Notes under the pieces: model-generated | Told to the model about the DNA's origin: nothing | Database searches by the model: none | The model's input: the letters and a program-made list of their open reading frames with translations, nothing else | In this document: positions 56,770-64,000 of the stretch, piece by piece | Numbering within the stretch: the first letter of the stretch is position 1 | How the letters are laid out: the number at the start of each line of letters is the position of its first letter | Assembly: GCF_000003815.2 (NCBI RefSeq) | Contig: NC_049992.1 | Span: 16,592,467-16,656,466 of the forward strand | DNA: 64,000 bases | From: Branchiostoma floridae | Lineage: Eukaryota > Chordata > Leptocardii > Amphioxiformes > Branchiostomatidae | Direction: 5' to 3' | Position numbers and translations under genes: made by a program

Positions 56770-57085
56770 TTTTGAAAAATCACAAGCTATCTGCCACCAA
56801 AAAATCAAGCCCATAGCATGTCCAGGTCAAAAGATTAAAAAAATCGAACTTCTGCTGCAGTACCAAGGTCACACACCAGGGAGCCCAAAATTGACCTTGG
56901 CCTTCGTCTTTCCAACACCTACCCACAAACCAAATATCATTACAATCCATGCAGAGGTTCTAATTACAATCCATCCAGAGGTTCTTAAGTTATGCTAACC
57001 ACAATTATCCGGAAACACAAACAGACAAACACACACTGACAGACAGACACACCAAAAACTACACCTCCATTTTTCAGTTTTGGGA
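56770..57085 (+). repeat. Dispersed repeat, second copy
   Basis: Colinear with 52060-52325 (ATCACAAGCTATCTGCCACC, AGCATGTCCAGGTCAAAAGA, CACACCAAAAACTACACCTC), with an extra near-duplicate of TTACAATCCATGCAGAGGTT. Terminal hairpin truncated. Confidence 0.6.
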
Positions 57086-57359
57086 CGACTTTGGTCCCCT
57101 TTGTGTAGGAGAATGTTCCAACCCGGATACTCTTCTTCGGATTCGAACCAGGGTCTCAAAGCGACCAACGAATTCGAACCAGGAGCACAACTGTGAGGCT
57201 GCTACCAGTTGATGTTGGATTATCCGCTCCAAGCCGCTTGAGATGTTTATTGTTTCCTCCGTCTTTGTTATGTCTTCAAGATGTAAGACGGTTGACAGGT
57301 TACTCATTGATGACTTAGACGTGCAGGTATTTGTTAACACGTTTTCGTGGCATCTTAGG

Positions 57360-58300
57360 TATTGACGTTGCTATTTTCGACTACCATACCGCATACGTGG
57401 CTCACGACTTTAGGGTAAAAATAGACGCTATGCATTGATTACATAAAGTGTTTTGTAAGGTACCCAACGCTATGTCACGCTGAAAATACTACTAGTCATT
57501 GCCATTCTGATTTGGATATGAAGTTTCAAAGAGCACACAATGGGTGTCTTAGCATCCTTCTCTTCGGTCTATTTATTTCTCTTGAAGTTGGGCGGACAGA
57601 AATAGTGATTGTTGCTAATTTTATAGTGTCATTTTCACATTTGGGGAATTACAATGATTATTGTACATAGGAAAGTTCATACAATGTATTTGGATCCAAT
57701 TTCATCAGCTGGAGTTATAAATATCATATTCGCTATTCGCTATGCCTAAATCCACACAACAAGTACAACGATTGGTAAACAGGTTAGGGCCCGATCATAT
57801 ATAGCCTGGTTACCAAACCCCAGCCCGATCTCAAGTATCTATCGTGCAGGGGTCTGGCCGGATGGCATAGACCGGGTTCTAAATTTTGCACCTTATAGTG
57901 GGCAAAAAACTCCACCAATAGAACAGCACAGGATCAGCAGGAGGTAATTACACCCCTGCCATGATTGGTTAATGACCTCCAACTGTATTTTTTTAATCCA
58001 TAACAGTGGCCACCAAATACCTGATTCGCTACTGTGATAGCCTGCTGACCAACTGTGGTGTGTTGTAGCTGGCTACCTGTGGTGTGAGTGGTCATAAATC
58101 CTAGGTTCTCCTCCCTCTGAGCAAGGACCTTCGAGAACATTTCTACAGCCATCCTGCCAGACCCCAACACAAAAGATATTTTTGAGGTTGGGGTATGGTT
58201 TCCAGGCTAGATCATATACGTCGTGCGATCGAAGTACGAACTTGCGTATTAAAGATCGCAAACCGAAAGTTTTCTTGGAATTGTCGACGTGCATGTGTCC
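57360..58300. other. Intergenic, no gene seen
   Basis: No coding frame, RNA gene or clear repeat boundary recognised. Confidence 0.3.
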
Positions 58301-58314
58301 GGCAATATTCAGCT

Positions 58315-58437
58315 GTAGGGGTGGGTAACGGGACAGTGTATCGATACAAAGCCGGTTTTTCGACCTGGACCTGATCCCCTGGATCTGAACCGTACCTGTA
58401 CCTGAATTTTCAGAGTCTGTACCGGTACCCACCTCTA
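58315..58437. mobile_element. Short hAT-like MITE
   Basis: TAGGGGTGGGTAACGGGACA to GTACCGGTACCCACCTCTA, 123 bp, flanked by TTCAGCTG and GTCAGCTG (7 of 8 matching). Internal GACCTGGACCTGATCC matches the family at 8380 and 41632. Confidence 0.75.
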
Positions 58438-58846
58438 GTCAGCTGTAATGTTATGGAAAGTCGGTGGTTGGTTCTGTCACAGCCTGCTTAAAAAATGGCA
58501 TAAAAAACGCATTGGGATGGCATCTTGGTTGGGGCTGTACCTAAGGCTATCGGATAGGACGTAAAATGGGTGTCCTTGTTCAAGAAGGCGCCTTGAACAC
58601 ATTAAAGGTGACCGGCTTTTAACTCCTACGTGTAAAAAAACGTAGCCCGCTACGGAATCAGCAAGGAAACTTGTTGACCTATGTGCCACTAGGCACTACA
58701 AGGTGAACAACATCACAGGTATGTACGAGGGGAGGGGGGTAGGTGGGTGGGTGCTATTATCTGGGTATCTCACGTCGCTATCAAAGTTGACCTGACGATG
58801 ACCCAACCGGCCTCAAAGCCAACCCGACCTGTCTCGTCGCCGCCAC

Positions 58847-59050
58847 ATGGCCCGGAACGAAGAACGCGAGGGACGACTCACCGGAACAAGATATATTCCC
58901 AGAGAAGAAAACGACATTTACTTGATGGCATTGAATCTAAATGAAACACGAAGGAACCAACAGTCCCACAAACGACGCAGCGGTATGACATTTCACAGGC
59001 AATTTAGTCCCACCATGCACCTGAGAACAGTGCTTACAGAATTTCACGGG
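58847..59050 (+). CDS. Candidate first exon, unknown gene
   Basis: ATG in a strong context (GCCGCCACATGGC) opens 68 codons (MARNEEREGRLTGTRYIPRE, EENDIYLMALNLNETRRN) up to a possible donor GG|GTGAGA. I could not join it in phase to the open frame at 59142-59511, so no gene model is offered. Function unknown. Confidence 0.25.
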
Positions 59051-59151
59051 TGAGATGGTCGGTAGCAAAATATTTCATAAACTCAGCTCCTTAAACGACC
59101 GAACCGTATATTCTACCTTAAAGACTTTCTTCGGTCCATTAGGAAGTTTAT

Positions 59152-59322
59152 TTACATATCTTCATCCCCCGTGAGATATTTCCAACCTACTTTAACCGTA
59201 TCTTCATTCAACTGCAAGTCGCGGTCAAAGTTGACGGGAACAATGGCGGCGGTATGGATAACTTCAACACGTGTGTAGCCGAGAATAAAAGAGTCTCGGC
59301 TGAAGGACACGCGGTATGTCCT
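59152..59322 (-). CDS. Candidate terminal exon of an unidentified minus-strand gene
   Basis: A strong acceptor (CTTTTTGTTTTCAG) precedes 56 codons, starting RTYRVSFSRDSFILGYTRVE and ending VGWKYLTGDEDM, with stop TAA overlapped by AATAAA (59147-59152). The composition looks protein-like. I do not recognise a family and found no upstream exon. The opposite strand is also open across the same stretch (59142-59511), so one of the two is a shadow. Confidence 0.35.
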   Translation of the reverse strand, partial: RTYRVSFSRDSFILGYTRVEVIHTAAIVPVNFDRDLQLNEDTVKVGWKYLTGDEDM

Positions 59323-59519
59323 CTGAAAACAAAAAGATCGGTATTTCATATCCCCAGTCAGGATTGGGCCTCAGGCTGTTTTTCGTGGCCGCTGAAGTCG
59401 CTGGGGCGTGAGTTTGGGCAACGGAATGCCATAGACAGCGTGAAACAGGTGTACGAGGAGTTGTTTTTCTTCTCACACTTGCCTGAGTTCAATATTTCAT
59501 TGTACGAGTAAGAAAGGCT

Positions 59520-61020
59520 TTATTCAAGCTCACCTGAGCTAGGTCATCGCACAACGTTACAGCAACAATACGTATTTAAACTGTACTGTTATATGGTGAA
59601 TGACAAAAATAACACAAAACCGAACTGACTTGTGTTTTAACCTTCGCTAGGAAGCTGGGGGTTGTGTGTATGACTGTGTTTGTGAACAGCAAAACCTCAG
59701 AAGACGTGAATGGATTTAATAATATTTGGCATGTTGGTAAGAAGCAAAAGTAAGAAACCTTTAGATTTGGGCCCCCTAGCGGCTTTCTATGGTATTGCAG
59801 CGGAATTTCCTGTTTTGATGTCTAGTGTTTTTGACTCTTGTTCATGCCATGGTAGTGATTTTGAGTGGTGGATAGCTTTTGGGGCAGTGAGTTAGTGGTG
59901 GGCACCTAGCGGCTTTACTTGGAACTGCAGTGGGTCGTCTTGTTGGGATTTTTATCATAGTTTTCATACATTTATTGGTTACGTCATCTATAGTGCTTCT
60001 TTTTTTCTTCGGGTAGAGTTTCTTAAAATTGATTGGAAGGTATGCCATGGAAAAGGACCTAAAATTTGTATCTACAATAAAAGATGGTTTTCAATTCAGT
60101 AAAAATGTTATTTTCCATCAGACTTATGGACCATCTATATCTCTTCTTGTCCCAGCTACACACCCTATTTAAATAGATGGTAAGATCGTATGCTATGGTA
60201 ACTGGCGAACTGCATTGAGTCGGCCTCCTGATGTGGCACTATATATGAATGCCAGGGATAGCCTGAGGCACGCAGTCAGTGGACAAGAACACCTTACACA
60301 CTCACGAAGACACGGTGTTCGCGGAAACCCATTGTTTATAAACTTCATCGGGTCAACTTTGAATAGTCTGAACCTAACCCCTTATTTTCCCCTACATGTT
60401 TTCCAAAATGTGACTCGCTAGCTGCAAGAAACAACCCAGATTCAATTGATGTTATTAAAATGTGACTGCCCAAACACTTTGTACATCAGAAATTTCATCT
60501 ATAAAGAGTGCCACCCACGATATTAGAAATACATTTTTGATCTTGCGTAGTTATCATACTAACATAAATTTTTCCTCTCTTAGTAGAAATGTAAAGGATG
60601 TCTCCGGGCTTGTTCAATCCTACGTATCAAGCATAATGACATACCGTATTGCCTTTCCTTGCCATCACACCGATGTATTACTGAAATATCCCTAACCTAA
60701 CACACTCCATAACTCAATATGATAAACTGAAACCACTCAATGTTTAAAGAAAGAGTACTTGAGTATCCCATTTACGTCATTCTAAAGCAACTTTCACTTA
60801 CTCTGTACAGTACGTATGCAGCAGTTCACTCTTTAGAGTGTTCACCGTTCTAAGATGACCAGAGTTCAGCCGGGGTCACAGCCGATGAATGGGAGGGCGT
60901 CTACCTGAATTTCTCCTGCCGTTACCGGAGCAAGACGTTCACCTGTCTCAGGTTGCCTGTCGCACATTTATCATGTTGTTTACCTGACGGCGCGTGTCAC
61001 GCAAGGCACCTATCACTGTA
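59520..61020. other. Intergenic, no gene accepted
   Basis: A diverged repeat at 59765-59890 resembles 24985-25105, with a second internal GCACCTAGCGGCTTT copy near 59910. No supported gene. Confidence 0.3.
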
Positions 61021-61825
61021 TCACTGAGGGGTGGGTACAGGTACTGAAAATTCAGGTACATGTACGGTACAGGTCCAGAGGGTCAGGTACAGGTCCGGAC
61101 CTAAACTTGCACCAACATGTTATTATCTGTGAATACTTGTGTATGCACGATATCAAAAACAATGGTCTATTTTGCTAGAGAGGATTCTGTTTGGTGGAGT
61201 ATCCGACGCCCACTGGCATTTTAGATTCTTCATGAAAACAACACTAACTGTAACTTTGACTGTATATGTTGTGACTGTAGATGTTGCTCTTGTTATGTTC
61301 TTGGACCTGTAAACTAAAAACACATCCGGTCTACTGATTTTTCAGGTGCGTTTTTTTCTGGACTGTTCCAACAAAAAAGGTTTTGTACCGGTGAGTGCAG
61401 AGTGAGGGTGTTACATGATGATACCACCTTCATACGTGTTAGGCTTAGGTCCCAATTGGAAAAGGGCCCCTGCCGGACAGTTCACGACCTGTTTACTTTC
61501 TTTTTTTCTTTTTACATTTTCGGATGTGACCGCAACGTGACCCCGTGGGATACCTTGCGGCTCCCTCGGTATTTTGGGGCCCGAGTCGGACTTAAAATGG
61601 CCCCGGGACCCAAGGACATCAATGACAAACACATATGTTTATTTGCACTTCTTATCGGCAGACTGATGTCGACACAACATATACTTAAGGGTGTCTCGGT
61701 TTGGCTACACCCGTCTTCTTGGCTCGAAAAGGTGTTTAAACGGGAAGGATAGCAACCCGTTCCTGTAAATATATATCCCATTACAGATACAGCAAAAACA
61801 TTCTGCCCTATGTACCACTTAAAGC

Positions 61826-62625
61826 AAACACTAACACAAACACTGACACTGACACTAACTCTAACACTAACGTACTAACACTAACACTAACTCTAACACT
61901 AACGTACTAACACTAACACTAACGTTAACACCACCAACACTAACGTTAACATTAATACTAGCGGTAGCGCTAACACTAACACTAACACTAACACTAACAC
62001 TAACACTAACACTAACGTACTAACACTAACACTAACGTTAACACCACCAACACTAACGTTAACACTAGTACTAGCGGTAGCGCTTAACACTAGTACTAGC
62101 GGTAGCGCTAACACTAACACTAACACTAACACTAACACTAACACTAACTCTAACACTAACGTACTAACACTAACACTAACGTTAACACCACCAACACTAA
62201 CGTTAACATTAGTACTAGCGGTAGCGCTAACACTAACACTAACACTAACTCTAACACTAACGTACTAACACTAACACTAACGTTAACACCACCAACACTA
62301 ACGTTAACACTAGTACTAGCGGTAGCGCTAACACTAACACTAACACTAACACTAACACTAACTCTAACACTAACGTACTAACACTAACACTAACGTTAAC
62401 ACCACCAACACTAACGTTAACATTAGTACTAGCGGTAGCGCTAACACTAACACTAACACTAACACTAACACTAACTCTAACACTAACGTACTAACACTAA
62501 CACTAACGTTAACACCACCAACACTAACGTTAACATTAGTACTAGCGGTAGCGCTAACACTAACACTAACACTAACACTAACACTAATGCTGACACTAAT
62601 TAAGAACACTAACACTAACTCGCAC
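61826..62625. repeat. CTAACA satellite with about 113-bp higher-order unit
   Basis: Runs of CTAACA/CTAACG are organised in a longer unit marked by ACACCACCAACACTAACGTT and TAGTACTAGCGGTAGCGCT. The marker recurs at 61929, 62041, 62185, 62286, 62399 and 62512 (spacing 112, 144, 101, 113, 113); the 144 interval holds an extra partial copy. Minus-strand Val/Leu/Ser-only frames over it are artefacts. Confidence 0.92.
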
Positions 62626-62639
62626 TAGCCGACGGAGCG

Positions 62640-63412
62640 AAAATGTGGCCAGCGCGACATCGATACACCAGACACCTCATGGTTGAAAGTGCATGTTGAT
62701 TTAACTTTTCTTCTGAGTAAAGCCCGAAGACGCTTTTGTTTGGTGGGCGTGGTCTCCAGCTTACGTTGTCACAGAGGATTAGTAGTACTGTATGTGGACA
62801 AGATTAGTGCCTCTCAAGGAAGTATCTTCTTGGTCGAAACACGGAAAATTGAGAAACGGAAAGAAAATAAGAGTTACAAATATAGGACGTGTTTCATTGC
62901 TCACAAAAAATCAACTTTCATCTGTCTTTCGTACAAAAACAATTAAAGAACTGTCGAGGAATATTAACTTTGAACAATAGTTCTCTCCTACTAGTTTTCT
63001 TTCGGCAAGAACACGACTGGAAAATTTGAAAAAAATACTCACGACAAACTATACTTGCTTCAATGCCCACAAACAAAACAAAACCGCAACGTTACTAGTA
63101 TTTCAAATCTGTCAACCTTGTGACAATGAGGACTGACCCAAAAATGTTGAAAGGGGGCGTGGGGTCAGTTGTGGGAAAGTCTTAATGAGATTGCCCCGTG
63201 AACGTGTTGCTATATATAGCCTTAAGGATTACTCCACCCTGCCTATGCAAACATCTTCTCCGAAACACTTGAGACATTGTTGGGCCACAGCAAGTAAATT
63301 GTTGAATGACATCCGCGCGCTCATAATAATTTTCGCCTGATTTTTCTTCTTTGGAGATGGTCAACATGACGACAAAGTACCAAAATGGAAAACTATGTTG
63401 TGTGTAGGAGGT
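62640..63412. other. Intergenic, fragments only
   Basis: An end of the GGCCACAGCAAGTAA MITE family lies at about 63284-63360. Nothing else recognised. Confidence 0.3.
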
Positions 63413-63735
63413 TAAGCTAAGGGCACAACCCGCCGTACGTGCAAATACGTGCTGTCTTCGTGCCAAAACGTGGGCAATCTTTTGGTATCCGTAAGTGGTA
63501 AGTAGCGCCTCCATACGAACTCGTAGGGAATCCGACGGATTTTGGAGCACGCAGACACGCCGTAAAACTTTACGTGCCGGCCAAACCTTGTGTGCCATCG
63601 GACTGCGGATTCGCCTCCCCGTAAGTGCCAGTACGGGCGACGCGCCTGCCCTGTACAGCCTGAACGTTTTCAATTTCCGAAATACGTGGCGGACGTGGCC
63701 TCCCAAAAAGACATACTATACGGACAAATTGTACT
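63413..63735. mobile_element. CGTACG-rich MITE, reverse copy
   Basis: TAAGCTAAGGGCACAACCCG, CGTGCCAAAACGTGGGCAAT and GTGCCATCGGACTGCGGATT are the reverse complement of 53038-53375 at roughly 80-85 percent by eye. The far end runs into a CTCCAAGCAGAGGTTGAG motif next to the gap. Confidence 0.75.
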
Positions 63736-63753
63736 CTCCAAGCAGAGGTTGAG

Positions 63754-64000
63754 NNNNNNNNNNNNNNNNNNNNNNNNNNNNNNNNNNNNNNNNNNNNNNN
63801 NNNNNNNNNNNNNNNNNNNNNNNNNNNNNNNNNNNNNNNNNNNNNNNNNNNNNNNNNNNNNNNNNNNNNNNNNNNNNNNNNNNNNNNNNNNNNNNNNNNN
63901 NNNNNNNNNNNNNNNNNNNNNNNNNNNNNNNNNNNNNNNNNNNNNNNNNNNNNNNNNNNNNNNNNNNNNNNNNNNNNNNNNNNNNNNNNNNNNNNNNNNN
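63754..64000. other. Assembly gap (N)
   Basis: All bases from 63754 to the window end are N. True gap size unknown. Confidence 1.

Noticed and set aside
61899..62615. Minus frames made of Val/Leu/Ser only
   Set aside because: Translation of the CTAACA satellite; low complexity, no gene signals.
1..64000. CRISPR array, bacterial operon or phage system
   Set aside because: Split genes and repeat content are eukaryotic; the tandem repeats present lack repeat-spacer structure.

Overview
The window is eukaryotic nuclear DNA: split genes with GT-AG introns and correct phase bookkeeping, long AT-leaning intergenic DNA, and a very dense load of short inverted-repeat elements and tRNA-derived SINEs. 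The proteins (CCDC50, KCTD9, SLC25A35-type carriers, a C2H2 zinc-finger protein) are bilaterian and match the vertebrate versions closely, while the compact genes and the repeat population do not look vertebrate. I infer an invertebrate deuterostome, most likely a cephalochordate (amphioxus, Branchiostoma). That is inference, not a database result. All five confident genes lie on the minus strand.

Layout. 1134-19949: a 12- or 13-exon CCDC50 gene (537 or 575 residues depending on one duplicated exon), introns full of mobile-element remnants, including a 1.5-kb foldback at 12803-14341. 20.0-23.3 kb: promoter of CCDC50, then MITEs, among them a deletion derivative of a mariner transposon. 23361-24593: an intronless full-length KCTD9. 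26680-30377: a two-exon C2H2 zinc-finger gene carrying two different coding tandem arrays (13 x 42 bp and 7+ x 111 bp) and apparently shortened by a nonsense codon. 30.5-32.2 kb: a MITE and a second foldback that includes SINE sequence. 33295-37905 and 41063-46871: two tandem five-exon SLC25A35-like mitochondrial carrier genes, copy A (proximal) with damaged signature residues and a patchwork of near-identity with copy B that suggests gene conversion. 47-63.7 kb: no confident gene; SINEs, a TTAA-flanked element, CGTACG-rich inverted-repeat elements, a 70-bp minisatellite, a CTAACA-based higher-order satellite, a LINE fragment, and two weakly supported exons near 59 kb. The sequence ends in an assembly gap from 63754.

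The genes do not form a pathway. CCDC50 (ubiquitin binding) and KCTD9 (predicted cullin-3 adaptor) both touch ubiquitin biology but nothing here shows they are linked. The most informative observations are the MIU-like ubiquitin-binding motifs of CCDC50 lying at exon starts with a recent in-frame exon duplication, a possible alternative CCDC50 last exon, the carrier pair with conversion-like mosaicism, and the decaying repeat tail of the zinc-finger gene.
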